Shown one piece after another: positions 1 through 11,383 of a stretch of DNA of 64,000 bases; the first letter of the stretch is position 1, and every line of letters begins with the position of its first letter. The translations under genes and the position numbers were made by a program. This stretch comes from Weeksella virosa DSM 16922. GTDB lineage: Bacteria > Bacteroidota > Bacteroidia > Flavobacteriales > Weeksellaceae. Under the pieces are notes generated by a model. It searched no databases. It saw only the letters and a program-made list of their open reading frames with translations, and was not told where the DNA came from. Location of the stretch: contig NC_015144.1 of NCBI RefSeq assembly GCF_000189415.1, positions 1,281,001 to 1,345,000 of the forward strand. Direction: 5' to 3'.

Positions 1-607
1 AGAACAATATCTTAGACAGAAAGAAAACCTTCTTCAAGAAAAATTTCGGTATGAGGATTTGCAAATAGCACCCAATAGCATATCCTACCAAAATCTACAA
101 GCCAAACATGTTATTTTTTGTGAAGGCTATCACATTCTTTCCAACCCATACTTTAGAAAACTACCTATTATTGGTGTAAAAGGCGAAGTTTTGACGATCA
201 GAACCGAAGCTAAACTACCCAAAGCCGTGGTGAAAGGAAAAGAGTTTTTGTTTCCGTTATCAAGCGATGAATATTTTGTTGGTGCAACGTATGACCGCGA
301 TTGTCTGGATTATGAAGTTACAGAATCAGCCAAAACAGAGCTTTTATCAGGTATCGGAAAAGTGGTCGATTCATCGTTTATGGTTTTGCATCAGCAGGCC
401 TCAATTCGTCCAACGGTAAAAGACCGACGTCCGATTATTGGTGGGCATCCAACCTATAAAAATTTATACTGTTTCAACGGAATGGGAACACGTGGGACGA
501 TGCTTGCACCCAAGATGGCAGAAATATTGTATCTGCATATAGAAAAAGGGCAACCTATAGATAATCAGTCAGATATAGCTCGGTTTTATGATGAGTATTT
601 CGATTAG
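1..607 (+). CDS. FAD-dependent oxidoreductase (DAO family), 3' end only
   Basis: Open reading frame running in from the left edge (in frame from base 2) to TAG at 605-607; the N-terminal FAD-binding half is outside the window. What remains looks like the C-terminal half of a DAO-type flavoprotein (glycine oxidase / D-amino-acid dehydrogenase class). An S-I-R-P-T...D-R-R-P-I-I-G stretch is followed by the glycine-rich N-G-M-G-T-R-G loop that closes over the flavin near the C-terminus. A TTG at base 59 could be mistaken for a start, but the frame is open upstream of it. Substrate cannot be told from this part. Confidence 0.75.
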   Translation, partial: EQYLRQKENLLQEKFRYEDLQIAPNSISYQNLQAKHVIFCEGYHILSNPYFRKLPIIGVKGEVLTIRTEAKLPKAVVKGKEFLFPLSSDEYFVGATYDRDCLDYEVTESAKTELLSGIGKVVDSSFMVLHQQASIRPTVKDRRPIIGGHPTYKNLYCFNGMGTRGTMLAPKMAEILYLHIEKGQPIDNQSDIARFYDEYFD

Positions 608-723
608 GATTTGCTTCTAATGCCTAAAAAGTAAGCAAAAAGTTTGTGAATGTTGCATTTTGTAATTTTACAGTAGCGATAGAAATATAATAATGGAGCC
701 ACCTCTACTTCGTTGAAATCTAT

Positions 724-731
724 TATTTTTG
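724..731 (+). promoter_or_regulatory. Bacteroidota -7 box (TATTTTTG) directly before the ABC-F start
   Basis: TATTTTTG fits the TAnnTTTG -7 consensus of the Bacteroidota primary sigma factor. The box ends only 4 nt before the ATG at 736, so the mRNA is predicted to be leaderless or nearly so. No clear -33 TTTG at the usual spacing. Confidence 0.5.
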
Positions 732-735
732 CAAA

Positions 736-2652
736 ATGTTATTAGTTCAAAACTTAGGAGTTTATTTTTCGGGTAAATATTTATTCGAAGATGTTTCTTT
801 CCGGATCAATAAAGGAAACCGTGTCGGATTGGTTGGCAAAAATGGTGCAGGCAAATCGACCTTGCTCAAGATATTGGCTAAAGAACAACCTGCTACAGAA
901 GGAGAGGTAGTATACGAAGGAGAGGTAACCGTTGGCTATTTGTCACAAGATATCGACTTTATTCAAGGAAGGACAGTTTGGCAAGAAGCAGATTCTGCAT
1001 TCGAACAATTAACACAAATACAAGAGAGAATCGACTTTGTGAATAAAGAATTAGCCGAACGCACCGATTACGAGTCAGATGAATACAGTAAACTTATCGA
1101 AGATATTGCTCATCTAACAGAGCGCTTCGGACTTTTGGGTGGATACACCAAAGACGCCGAAATAGAACGAATATTAATCGGCTTAGGATTCAAACCCTCT
1201 GATTTTCATCGTTCTACCGACGAATTTTCTGGCGGGTGGCGTATGAGAATCGAATTAGCAAAACTTCTACTCCAACAGCATGATGTTATGCTACTCGATG
1301 AGCCGACGAATCATTTGGATATCGATTCGATTATTTGGTTAGAAGAATTCTTAAAAGATTACCCAGGAGCTGTAGTATTGGTATCGCACGATCGACAATT
1401 CTTAGACAATGTTACCAATAGAACTCTAGAAATTGCTAATCGACAGATTGCAGATTATAAAGCAAATTATTCTAAATATTTAAGTTTACGAGAAGATCGA
1501 AAACTTAAATTAGAACAAGCTCAGAAAAATCAAGAACAAATGATCAAGCATACCGAAGACTTGATTGCTAAATTCCGCGCCAAAGCCAATAAAGCGTCTA
1601 TGGCACAATCACTAATAAAAAAGTTGGATAAAATAGAGCGCATCGAAATAGAAAACGAAGATGTTACCAAAATGAATATTCGTTTTATAGATGCAGTTCA
1701 GCCCGGAAAGATCATTTTCGAGCTCGAAAATGTAGGTGTATCATTCGGTGAACATTCGGTGTTTGAAGGTGTTTCTTTCTATGTCAACCGAGGTGAAAAA
1801 ATAGCATTTGTTGGGCAGAATGGTCAAGGGAAAACTACGCTTTCACGGGCCATCATCGGCGACATAGAGTACAGAGGGAAAATCCATCACGGGCACAATG
1901 TAGAGGTTGGTTATTTTGCACAAAATCAAGCGCATGTTCTCAATGATAAATATACCGTACTCGAAGAAGCAGAAAACTCTGCAACCGAAGAAACAAGAAA
2001 ACATGTTCGCGATTATTTGGGGGCTTTTATGTTTGGTGGAGATGCTGTAGAAAAAAAAGTATCAGTCCTTTCCGGAGGGGAGAGAAACCGTTTAGCACTT
2101 TGTAAACTATTGCTACGACCTTTTAATGTGCTAATTATGGATGAGCCAACCAATCATTTGGATATACAATCGAAAGAAATCCTGAAAAAAGCTCTGAAGA
2201 AATACCAAGGAACCTTGATACTTGTTTCGCATGATCGAGAGTTTTTAGAAGGTTTGGTGGATAAGGTATACGATTTCAGAAATGGAAAAGTTAAAGAATA
2301 TTTAGGTAGTATCGATGATTATTTGGCAGAAGTGAAGGCTGGAAATTTCCGTGAGGTAGAAAAAGGTGTTGAACCAGAAGCAATCTTGTCTCAAAAAAAG
2401 GAAACCAAAAAAGAACAGCCGCAAATAGAATTATCTTTTGAAGAGGCAAAAGAACAAAAAAGATTGAAAAATCGCTTGTCGAAAGTAGAATCGGATATTA
2501 CCGAATTAGAAATTAAAATCGAGCAATTAGAAGCAAAAATGACTGCAGGAAATCAAAGCCAAAAAGAATTGGATGATTATCATCAAGCACAAACTGATCT
2601 TGATGCTCTAATGGAGGAGTGGGAAGAAATATCAGAGAAAATCATCGAATAA
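736..2652 (+). CDS. ABC-F family ATPase (Uup/YdiF-like)
   Basis: 638-residue soluble protein with two ABC domains and no membrane segment, as in the ABC-F family of ribosome-associated ATPases. Domain 1 has Walker A GKNGAGKST at residues 34-42, the signature FSGGWRMR near 164-171 and Walker B with DEPTNHLD near 188. Domain 2 has Walker A GQNGQGKTT, signature LSGGERNR and again DEPTNHLD. A charged inter-domain linker and a C-terminal coiled coil rich in Glu/Lys (last ~80 residues) match the Uup/YdiF branch. Expected role: relieving stalled or perturbed ribosomes by E-site binding; this is family knowledge, not visible here. It stands alone, with a terminator behind it. Confidence 0.9.
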   Translation: MLLVQNLGVYFSGKYLFEDVSFRINKGNRVGLVGKNGAGKSTLLKILAKEQPATEGEVVYEGEVTVGYLSQDIDFIQGRTVWQEADSAFEQLTQIQERIDFVNKELAERTDYESDEYSKLIEDIAHLTERFGLLGGYTKDAEIERILIGLGFKPSDFHRSTDEFSGGWRMRIELAKLLLQQHDVMLLDEPTNHLDIDSIIWLEEFLKDYPGAVVLVSHDRQFLDNVTNRTLEIANRQIADYKANYSKYLSLREDRKLKLEQAQKNQEQMIKHTEDLIAKFRAKANKASMAQSLIKKLDKIERIEIENEDVTKMNIRFIDAVQPGKIIFELENVGVSFGEHSVFEGVSFYVNRGEKIAFVGQNGQGKTTLSRAIIGDIEYRGKIHHGHNVEVGYFAQNQAHVLNDKYTVLEEAENSATEETRKHVRDYLGAFMFGGDAVEKKVSVLSGGERNRLALCKLLLRPFNVLIMDEPTNHLDIQSKEILKKALKKYQGTLILVSHDREFLEGLVDKVYDFRNGKVKEYLGSIDDYLAEVKAGNFREVEKGVEPEAILSQKKETKKEQPQIELSFEEAKEQKRLKNRLSKVESDITELEIKIEQLEAKMTAGNQSQKELDDYHQAQTDLDALMEEWEEISEKIIE

Positions 2653-2700
2653 CATATTGGTATTTAATTTGTAAGCATTGTCAACTTAATAAATTATAAA

Positions 2701-2735
2701 ACAAAACCGCACGAAGCTTTTTCGTACGGTTTTGT
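2701..2735. terminator. Bidirectional intrinsic terminator
   Basis: Inverted repeat with arms of about 15 nt (ACAAAACCG-ACGAA and its complement, one mismatch) and T-tracts on both strands, lying between two convergent genes. Confidence 0.8.
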
Positions 2736-2761
2736 TTTTGATAATGGATAGGATACCAAAA

Positions 2762-3355
2762 TTATCTTCCTAATGGGAGATTGTAAGCGACTCCAGCACC
2801 AACGGTTCCCGCGTTGAACTTATCGTTTCCTACTTTTCCTTCATTGCCCACAAAAACTTTTGTGTAGTGTACAAAGAAATTCCAATTGCGGTTGTGATAG
2901 CCAATTTCTGGACGCAAATACAAACCACCACTCGGCATATCGGCATTGTAAAGCGATTCGCTTGGGTAATGATTGTTGGCTACTTTTTCTTTGCCAACGA
3001 TAAATCCATATCCGATATCGGTACCACCGTAGAAACCAGATTTCCCTGGATATACTTTGATTAATGCAGCAATAGGTATTACACCAAAATCATTGTTGTC
3101 AATCGTTACACCGTCAAAATTTCTTTTCTTGCCGAAGAAATGATTGTATCCAGTAGAGACACCTAATCCAAAACCTGGCACAACCAAATTTTGATAAGAA
3201 ATATCTAATCCTGCATTTGCACTTGTGTTTTGGCCAGTCGAAGCACCTGCATTTACACCAATTTTCAACATGTTTTTCATGTCAGCGCTTTGAGCTAAAG
3301 CCATATTCGCAGCAAAAATGCTAACAAATAATAATAGGATTTTCTTTTTTAGCAT
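2762..3355 (-). CDS. Secreted outer-membrane beta-barrel protein
   Basis: 197 residues. A clear signal peptide (Lys-Lys-Lys, hydrophobic stretch, A-L-A-Q cleavage region near residue 22) precedes alternating hydrophobic/polar strands rich in Gly, Tyr, Asn and Phe and a C-terminal Y-N-L-P-L-G-R end. This is the look of the small porin-family beta-barrels common in Bacteroidota. No enzymatic motif is visible and the ligand is unknown. It is convergent with the upstream ABC-F gene and shares its terminator; the next gene (rho) runs in the same direction but about 100 nt away. Confidence 0.7.
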   Translation of the reverse strand: MLKKKILLLFVSIFAANMALAQSADMKNMLKIGVNAGASTGQNTSANAGLDISYQNLVVPGFGLGVSTGYNHFFGKKRNFDGVTIDNNDFGVIPIAALIKVYPGKSGFYGGTDIGYGFIVGKEKVANNHYPSESLYNADMPSGGLYLRPEIGYHNRNWNFFVHYTKVFVGNEGKVGNDKFNAGTVGAGVAYNLPLGR

Positions 3356-3452
3356 CGTTTTTATTTTATTCTAATTGTTGATACTAATTATAGCAAAAAC
3401 TTAGCCATTAAAAATTTGTAGGTTTTGTATGGTTGAGATAAACCTTTTACAA

Positions 3453-5039
3453 TTATTTATTCATCGAAATTAAAAACTCTTCATTGTTTCTTGTATCCTT
3501 GATTCGGTTGAACAAGAAATCCATTGCTTCCACCGGGTTCATATCGGCCAAATGGTTGCGCATAATCCACATACGTTGTTGTGTAAGCTCATCGAGTAAT
3601 AAATCGTCCCGTCTTGTACTCGAAGAAACCAAATCAATTGCTGGGAAAATACGTTTGTTGGCAATTTTTCTATCCAATTGTAATTCCATATTTCCTGTTC
3701 CTTTGAATTCCTCGAAAATTACTTCATCCATTTTCGATCCTGTATCGATCAGAGCGGTTGCAATAATAGTCAATGAACCGCCATTTTCTATATTTCTGGC
3801 AGCACCAAAAAAGCGTTTTGGTTTATGAAGCGCATTGGCATCTACACCACCCGAAAGAACTTTCCCCGAAGCGGGCGATACGGTATTATAAGCACGTGCT
3901 AAGCGGGTAATCGAATCGAGAAGAATCACCACATCGTGTCCGCATTCTACCATTCGTTTTGCTTTTTCTAGTACGATGTTGGCAACTTTCACGTGTCGGT
4001 CTGCAGACTCATCGAAGGTAGAAGCAACCACCTCACCATTTACCGAACGCTTCATGTCTGTAACCTCTTCTGGTCGCTCGTCGATTAATAAAACCAATAA
4101 ATAGACCTCTGGATGATTTTGAGCGATTCCGTTGGCAATGTCTTTTAGTAAAGAGGTTTTACCAGTTTTGGGTGGTGCGACAATCATACCGCGTTGCCCT
4201 TTCCCGATAGGTGCGAACAAATCTAGGATACGATTGGATAATAAACGAGAGCTGTTCAGGTTAAATTTCTCATTAGGGAAAAGAGGCGTCAAATGTTCGA
4301 AAGAAATTCTATCGCGAACAAAGTCGGGTGTACGGCCATTGATTTCGATAATTTTAATTAGTGGAAAGTATTTTTCTCCCTCTTTTGGTGGACGAACTTC
4401 CCCGGTAATTGTGTCACCAGTTTTCAGCCCAAATAAACGAATCTGAGACTGAGAAACATACACATCATCTGGAGAAGAAAGATAATTGAAGTCTGAAGAA
4501 CGAAGGAAACCGTAGTTGTTATCTGGCAAGATTTCTAAAACTCCTTCGGTTTTAATAATCCCATCAAATTCATAATTCGCTGCACGGTATTTGTTCTTCT
4601 GTTGTTGAACGTGCTGTGGATGCTCATGGTTTCGGCTGTTTTTTTGTTTCTGAAAATCCCGCTGCTTGTTTTGCGTAGTTTGTCTGCGGTTTTGTTTTTC
4701 TTGCGGTTGAGCAGCTTGTTGATCTTGGTTGGCTAAGGGCTCGACCTTTTTAGGGGTAGTAGTTTCGGTGTTATTTATTTCTAGATTCGTTGTGTCTTGT
4801 GTTTCCGAATCGTTTTTTTGCACTCTTCTTCGCTTAGTTTTTTCTTGTTTCGGGAGATTTTCCTCAACGTTCGGCTCATTGTTTTCTTTGATCGATTCGT
4901 TGGCTTCTCCTAGCACGCTTATTATGGCATCACTAAGTTCTGCTTTTTTCATTTTTCTAAACCCTTCTATTTTCAATTGAGCTGCCATCTGCTGTAGCTC
5001 GGGAAGTTTGCTTTTTTTTATTTGAGATAATTCGAACAT
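3453..5039 (-). CDS. rho: Transcription termination factor Rho with large disordered insert
   Basis: Hexameric RNA helicase that ends transcription at C-rich unstructured RNA. I place the start at 5039, giving 528 residues (M-F-E-L-S-Q-I-K-K); the frame stays open 41 codons further up but that stretch is AT-rich leader. Residues 1-45 are the Rho_N helical domain. Residues ~46-152 are a low-complexity insert rich in Lys, Gln, Asn, Glu and Arg. From ~155 follows the cold-shock-like RNA-binding domain (Y-G-F-L-R), then the ATPase with Walker [20 protein letters not shown] and [10 protein letters not shown]. Divergent from the DUF4293 gene, a neighbour pair often seen in flavobacteria. Confidence 0.95.
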   Translation of the reverse strand: MFELSQIKKSKLPELQQMAAQLKIEGFRKMKKAELSDAIISVLGEANESIKENNEPNVEENLPKQEKTKRRRVQKNDSETQDTTNLEINNTETTTPKKVEPLANQDQQAAQPQEKQNRRQTTQNKQRDFQKQKNSRNHEHPQHVQQQKNKYRAANYEFDGIIKTEGVLEILPDNNYGFLRSSDFNYLSSPDDVYVSQSQIRLFGLKTGDTITGEVRPPKEGEKYFPLIKIIEINGRTPDFVRDRISFEHLTPLFPNEKFNLNSSRLLSNRILDLFAPIGKGQRGMIVAPPKTGKTSLLKDIANGIAQNHPEVYLLVLLIDERPEEVTDMKRSVNGEVVASTFDESADRHVKVANIVLEKAKRMVECGHDVVILLDSITRLARAYNTVSPASGKVLSGGVDANALHKPKRFFGAARNIENGGSLTIIATALIDTGSKMDEVIFEEFKGTGNMELQLDRKIANKRIFPAIDLVSSSTRRDDLLLDELTQQRMWIMRNHLADMNPVEAMDFLFNRIKDTRNNEEFLISMNK

Positions 5040-5224
5040 AATTTCTCTTACGGGTAAAATTATTTTAAGTTTGAAATTGTTGTTATTAAAGATGTAAAGT
5101 GATTGGAAATCAAAACAAAGTTTATGTTTTGAGAAAGTTATAATAAGATTTATACCATGCAATAGTACGAATAATTAGGTAAACTAAAAAAAAATCACCT
5201 AATTTTGTAGAGAAAATTTATGTA

Positions 5225-5638
5225 ATGATTCAACGAAAACAAAGTCTCTTTTTATTTTTTAGTGGGATATTTTCTTGTATATTTGCAATCAATGCAGATA
5301 ATATGTACGATTTGATTGTCGATTGGCTATCAAATCCTGCAAATGGAGATGCAATTGCTATGTTGGCCTTTTATGTTTCTGCATTTTTATCGTTCCTGAC
5401 CATCATGCTTTTTAAGAATAGAAAGCTACAACTAACACTAGGATGGGTAAATATTGTATTGAATTTATTAATTTTAGGTTTTTTACTATATTATCTATTA
5501 ATCTTACCTGGAGAAAGTTTTTCTGAGAAAGGTATTGGGGTTTTCGTGCCTATCATACCGATTGTGCTTCTGCTATTAGCCAATCGATTTATTAAAAAGG
5601 ACGAAAAACTTGTGAAATCTATAGATCGATTTAGATAA
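5225..5638 (+). CDS. DUF4293 family membrane protein
   Basis: 137 residues beginning M-I-Q-R-K-Q-S-L with four hydrophobic segments (about 8-22, 46-62, 71-91, 103-120) and a basic C-terminal tail, matching the DUF4293 family of Bacteroidota inner-membrane proteins. The family typically sits divergently next to rho, as here. No known biochemical role. Confidence 0.75.
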   Translation: MIQRKQSLFLFFSGIFSCIFAINADNMYDLIVDWLSNPANGDAIAMLAFYVSAFLSFLTIMLFKNRKLQLTLGWVNIVLNLLILGFLLYYLLILPGESFSEKGIGVFVPIIPIVLLLLANRFIKKDEKLVKSIDRFR

Positions 5639-5666
5639 ATTCCTACAACTTTTTAATATGTGTGCG

Positions 5667-5697
5667 AAAACGGTCCTTGTAAAAGGACCGTTTTTTT
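5667..5697 (+). terminator. Intrinsic terminator after DUF4293 gene
   Basis: Perfect 12-nt arms (AAAACGGTCCTT / AAGGACCGTTTT) with a GTAA loop, followed by a T-run. Confidence 0.85.
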
Positions 5698-5855
5698 GTA
5701 TCTAATTTTTGGAGTTTTCTCTCCATGTAGAAATTTTTTTTATCGCCTTAATGTTAAATTTTTTTATTATACCCCTATTTTTATGTAGGGTAATGTTATT
5801 GGTTTTGTGTTTTTTTTTATTTTTACCCCATAAAATCCATACTAATAATAGATTT

Positions 5856-8045
5856 ATGTCAACATTCCGTTTCGAAGCCCTTAAAACGGCTAACTCAAGA
5901 AAACCAGTAGAAGTAGAAGTACTTCCGAGAAAGTCGCAAATATTTGGCGAAAATGTTTTCAATGATAAAGCGATGCGTCAATTTCTCACACCAGAGTCTT
6001 ACAAGGCGGTTAGAGCCGCTATCGATCAGGGGGTGAAAATCGATCGTCGTTTGGCCGATAATATTGCACAAGGCATGAAAGATTGGGCCATGAGTAAGGG
6101 AGTAACGCATTATACACATTGGTTTCAACCTTTGACAGGAACCACGGCCGAAAAACATGATGCTTTTTTCGAAACAGATTTTGAGGGAGGAGATCCAGTG
6201 GAAAAATTCGCAGGAACACAATTGGTGCAACAAGAGCCTGATGCATCTTCTTTCCCGAATGGAGGGATTAGAAACACTTTCGAAGCCAGAGGGTATACCG
6301 CCTGGGATCCAACATCACCTGCTTTTGTTTTTGGAACAACATTATGCATACCGACCGTTTTTGTGTCGTACACAGGAGAGGCGTTGGATAATAAAACGCC
6401 TTTATTGCGTGCTTTGTCTGTGATTGATACGGCTGCGACAGAAGTGGCACGTTATTTTGATAAGAATGTGAAAAAGGTAACCGCAACATTGGGGTGGGAG
6501 CAAGAATTTTTTCTGATTGATAGTGCATTGGCAAGTTCACGTCCCGATATATTACAAACAGGTAGAACACTATTGGGGCATGTTTCTGCCAAAGGTCAAC
6601 AGCTAGAGGATCATTATTTTGGGTCTATTCCATCACGTGTACTTAATTATATGCGCGATTTAGAAAACGAGTGCATGTTGTTAGGAATTCCTGTAAAAAC
6701 ACGGCATAATGAAGTAGCACCAAATCAGTTCGAGTTGGCTCCAATTTTCGAAGAGACCAACTTGGCGGTAGATCACAATTCTTTACTGATGGATGTAATG
6801 CAGAAAGTTGCCGAACGACACTACTTTAAAGTGTTGTTTCATGAAAAGCCTTTCAAAGGCGTTAACGGATCAGGCAAGCACAATAACTGGTCGTTGGCAA
6901 CCGATACAGGTGTAAACCTGTTATCGCCCGGGAAAACCCCGATGAGTAATCTGCAATTTCTTACCTTTTTTATCAATACAATCAAAGCTGTTTCGGAACA
7001 TGAAGAATTGATGAGAGCTTCTGTTGCTTCTGCGTCGAACGATCACCGTTTAGGAGCAAATGAAGCTCCACCGGCAATTATTTCAATTTTTATCGGGCAA
7101 CAATTGACCAAGGTTCTGGAAGAGTTAGAAGGTGTTTCAACAGGTAAGTTATCGCCAGAAGAAAAAACAGACCTTAAACTAAATGTCGTAGGAAAGATTC
7201 CAGATGTATTGTTGGATAATACAGATAGAAATCGAACGTCACCTTTTGCATTTACAGGAAATAAATTTGAGTTCCGTGCGGTGGGTTCTACTGCAAATTG
7301 TGCCAATGCAATGACCATGCTCAATACCATTATGGCAAAGCAATTAACGGTTTTCAAACAGCAAGTAGATACTTTGATAGAAAAAGGCGGATTGAAAAAA
7401 GACGAGGCTATTTTTAATGTACTTAGAGAATACATCAAAGAGACCAAAAATATCTTGTTCGAAGGAGACGGTTATAGCGAAGCATGGGAAAAAGAAGCAG
7501 AAAAAAGAGGTTTGTCAAACTACAAGACTACACCAGAAGCATTGAAAGCAAAAATTTCTGAAAAATCGTATGAAGTTTTTGAGTCGATGAATGTGATGAA
7601 TCGTACCGAAGTTCATGCACGATACGAAATAGAATTAGAAGATTACATCAAAAAAATTCAGATAGAAGGACGTGTTTTGGGTGATATTGCTCGAAACCAT
7701 GTAATACCGACAGCCTTACGTTATCAGAATTTACTGATAGAAAATGTGAAGGGGCTAAAAGAAATTTTTGGAGAAGAATTCCAAGAAATTGCCAAAGAAC
7801 AAATAATTATTTTGAAGAAAATTTCCGGACATATTTCTGCAATCAACGAGAATGTACACTTGATGATCAATGAGCGTAAAAAAGCCAATGCTTTAGAAGA
7901 CCTAGAAGCAGCGGCCTATGCATATTGCAACGTAGTAAAACCTTATTTTGACATTATTCGCCATCATTCAGATAAATTAGAACTGATGGTCGATAATGAA
8001 TTATGGACTTTGACCAAATACAGAGAATTATTATTCACGAGATAA
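5856..8045 (+). CDS. glnN: Glutamine synthetase type III
   Basis: ATP-dependent ligation of ammonium to glutamate; the type III enzymes are large (about 725-730 residues) dodecamers typical of Bacteroidota. The start at 5856 gives 729 residues; the frame is open 49 codons further up but that part is T-rich leader without protein character. Visible motifs: N-E-V-A-P-N-Q-F-E-L-A-P (GSIII signature), F-K-G-V-N-G-S-G-K-H-N-N-W-S (ATP/glutamate region with the catalytic His) and N-R-T-S-P-F-A-F-T-G-N-K-F-E-F-R (phosphate-binding Arg region). A long helical C-terminal extension after ~residue 500 is also characteristic. Single-gene unit with its own terminator. Confidence 0.93.
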   Translation: MSTFRFEALKTANSRKPVEVEVLPRKSQIFGENVFNDKAMRQFLTPESYKAVRAAIDQGVKIDRRLADNIAQGMKDWAMSKGVTHYTHWFQPLTGTTAEKHDAFFETDFEGGDPVEKFAGTQLVQQEPDASSFPNGGIRNTFEARGYTAWDPTSPAFVFGTTLCIPTVFVSYTGEALDNKTPLLRALSVIDTAATEVARYFDKNVKKVTATLGWEQEFFLIDSALASSRPDILQTGRTLLGHVSAKGQQLEDHYFGSIPSRVLNYMRDLENECMLLGIPVKTRHNEVAPNQFELAPIFEETNLAVDHNSLLMDVMQKVAERHYFKVLFHEKPFKGVNGSGKHNNWSLATDTGVNLLSPGKTPMSNLQFLTFFINTIKAVSEHEELMRASVASASNDHRLGANEAPPAIISIFIGQQLTKVLEELEGVSTGKLSPEEKTDLKLNVVGKIPDVLLDNTDRNRTSPFAFTGNKFEFRAVGSTANCANAMTMLNTIMAKQLTVFKQQVDTLIEKGGLKKDEAIFNVLREYIKETKNILFEGDGYSEAWEKEAEKRGLSNYKTTPEALKAKISEKSYEVFESMNVMNRTEVHARYEIELEDYIKKIQIEGRVLGDIARNHVIPTALRYQNLLIENVKGLKEIFGEEFQEIAKEQIIILKKISGHISAINENVHLMINERKKANALEDLEAAAYAYCNVVKPYFDIIRHHSDKLELMVDNELWTLTKYRELLFTR

Positions 8046-8068
8046 GAATACTTTAAATTTATTTAAAA

Positions 8069-8096
8069 AACACAGCACAATCAATTGTGCTGTGTT
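8069..8096 (+). terminator. Intrinsic terminator after glutamine synthetase
   Basis: AACACAGCACAA ... TTGTGCTGTGTT perfect 12-nt arms with a short TCAA loop and following T-rich DNA. Confidence 0.85.
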
Positions 8097-8155
8097 TTAA
8101 TTTATACTTGTTTTTGATTTATTTTGATTGATATTCTCTAAAAAAAACAGCTTTT

Positions 8156-8187
8156 TTTGCTCAAAAAAGATATATTTTGTATATTTG
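8156..8187 (+). promoter_or_regulatory. Bacteroidota promoter TTTG-N20-TATATTTG
   Basis: TTTG at 8156-8159 and TATATTTG at 8180-8187, 20 nt apart, match the -33/-7 consensus exactly. Transcription would begin near 8191-8194, leaving about 240 nt before the next start codon. Confidence 0.7.
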
Positions 8188-8190
8188 CGG

Positions 8191-9823
<1,633 letters not shown>

Positions 9824-9853
9824 TTTTAGTAGTCTTACTGATATAAATATAGA

Positions 9854-9878
9854 AAAACTGGCAAATGCCAGTTTTTTT
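9854..9878 (+). terminator. Intrinsic terminator after FMO gene
   Basis: AAAACTGGCA-AA-TGCCAGTTTT, perfect 10-nt arms followed by a T-run. Confidence 0.85.
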
Positions 9879-10051
9879 ATAGAACAAACTTTCAAGCCAT
9901 TCTTTAGAACGCCATTTTATCATTAAGCGATAATTTTTCACGAAATTTTCGAAACATACAAACAGTCGTTTGTAGTAAATAGTTTATTGTTTGCAGAAAA
10001 TTTTAGTTTTATTTTCATATGATTTTATCTCATACTGCATAAGATTTCAAT

Positions 10052-10059
10052 TATCTTTG
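10052..10059 (+). promoter_or_regulatory. -7 box TATCTTTG upstream of aminotransferase
   Basis: TATCTTTG fits TAnnTTTG; it lies 38 nt before the ATG at 10098. No convincing -33 element. Confidence 0.5.
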
Positions 10060-10097
10060 TAGAATATAATAAGGTTAAGAATTAATTATTTTATTCC

Positions 10098-11279
10098 ATG
10101 CAACTTTCAGAGCGTTTACAAAAGTTAAAACCATCGGCTACCATAGCCATGACCCAAAAAGCACGTGATTTGCGTAATCAAGGACTCGATATTATTAGTC
10201 TAAGTATTGGTGAGCCCGACTTTCATACGCCCGACTTTATAAAAGATGCAGCCAAAAAAGCACTGGATGAAAATTGGACCGCCTATCCGCCCATTTCTGG
10301 TTATCCAGAACTGAAAGAAGCAATAATAAATAAATTCAAACGCGATAATGGTATCCAATATACCGCATCACAAATTGTCGTATCTACTGGAGCAAAACAA
10401 TCGATTTACAATGTAATTCAATCATTGGTAAGTGATGGTGACGAGGTGTTAATCCCGACACCTTATTGGGTGAGTTATTCAGATATTGTAGAATTATCAG
10501 GAGGTAAACCTGTTTTTATACCGGCAAGTATCGAAAATGATTTCAAAGTTACTGCTTCTCAAATCGAAGAATATATTACGCCAAAAACCAAAGCACTTAT
10601 CTACAGTTCTCCCTGCAATCCTTCTGGGAGTGTGTATACAGAACAAGAACTGAAGGCAATTGCCACTTTAATGTCAAAACATCCAGAAGTAATTATTATT
10701 TCTGATGAAATCTATGAGCATATAACTTATGGAGAAAAAATGGTAAGCATTGCATCCTTCCCAGAAGTTTACGACCAAACAGTTACCATCAACGGATTGG
10801 CCAAAGGGTTTGCGATGACGGGGTGGAGAATCGGTTTCATAGGTGCACCAGAAAAGTTAGCAAAAGCGTGTGAAACTCTCCAAGGACAAGTAACCTCTGG
10901 TACAAATTCTATAGCACAAAGAGCGGCGATTACCGCACTAGAGGCTGAACCTTCGGCCATTCATTATATGGTAGAATCTTTTCACGAACGTAGAAATTTA
11001 ATGATACAATGGGCCAATGAAATCAAAGGGTTTCGAGTGAATGAACCTAAAGGAGCTTTTTATATTTTTCCAGATGTCTCGGAACTTTTCGGTAAGACTT
11101 TTCAGGGTGTAACGATAGAATCTGCCGATGATTTGACAATGTTCTTGTTAGAAAAAGCCTTGGTTGCAGTAGTGTCTGGTACAGCTTTCGGTTCGCCAAA
11201 TTGTATTAGAATTTCATATGCTGCCTCTATAGATCAATTGAAAGAAGCGATGTACAGAATAAAAAAAGCGTTGGAATAG
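10098..11279 (+). CDS. aspC: Class I pyridoxal-phosphate aminotransferase (aspartate aminotransferase type I-beta)
   Basis: 393 residues, the usual length for bacterial subgroup I-beta enzymes that interconvert aspartate/2-oxoglutarate with oxaloacetate/glutamate. Visible landmarks: S-I-G-E-P-D-F near residue 37, Y-P-P-I-S-G-Y substrate region near 62, S-S-P-C-N-P-S-G near 174, D-E-I-Y-E-H near 204 (Asp binds the PLP pyridine nitrogen), the PLP Schiff-base Lys in N-G-L-A-K-G-F-A-M-T-G-W-R near 235, and R-I-S-Y near the C-terminus (substrate carboxylate Arg). Stands alone before the tRNA-Met. Confidence 0.85.
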   Translation: MQLSERLQKLKPSATIAMTQKARDLRNQGLDIISLSIGEPDFHTPDFIKDAAKKALDENWTAYPPISGYPELKEAIINKFKRDNGIQYTASQIVVSTGAKQSIYNVIQSLVSDGDEVLIPTPYWVSYSDIVELSGGKPVFIPASIENDFKVTASQIEEYITPKTKALIYSSPCNPSGSVYTEQELKAIATLMSKHPEVIIISDEIYEHITYGEKMVSIASFPEVYDQTVTINGLAKGFAMTGWRIGFIGAPEKLAKACETLQGQVTSGTNSIAQRAAITALEAEPSAIHYMVESFHERRNLMIQWANEIKGFRVNEPKGAFYIFPDVSELFGKTFQGVTIESADDLTMFLLEKALVAVVSGTAFGSPNCIRISYAASIDQLKEAMYRIKKALE

Positions 11280-11340
11280 AATGAGTTATAGGATAGATAA
11301 ACCGCAAATGAAAATAATTTGGATTTTTTTCTAGATAAAG

Positions 11341-11373
11341 TTTGTGATTATTAGAAAAAACCTTTTATATTTG
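11341..11373 (+). promoter_or_regulatory. Promoter of tRNA-Met (TTTG-N21-TATATTTG)
   Basis: TTTG at 11341-11344 and TATATTTG at 11366-11373 with 21-nt spacing, ending 10 nt before the tRNA: an exact match to the flavobacterial promoter consensus. Confidence 0.75.
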
Positions 11374-11383
11374 CAGTCCAATT

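Noticed and set aside
3484..4446. Plus-strand frames opposite rho
   Set aside because: Antisense shadows of a strongly conserved gene with no recognisable product.
5040..5162. N-terminal extension of Rho by 41 residues
   Set aside because: AT-rich leader without protein-like character; family proteins begin at the Rho_N helix, as with the start at 5039.
5709..5855. N-terminal extension of glutamine synthetase by 49 residues
   Set aside because: Would add a hydrophobic stretch foreign to the family; the ATG at 5856 gives the usual length.
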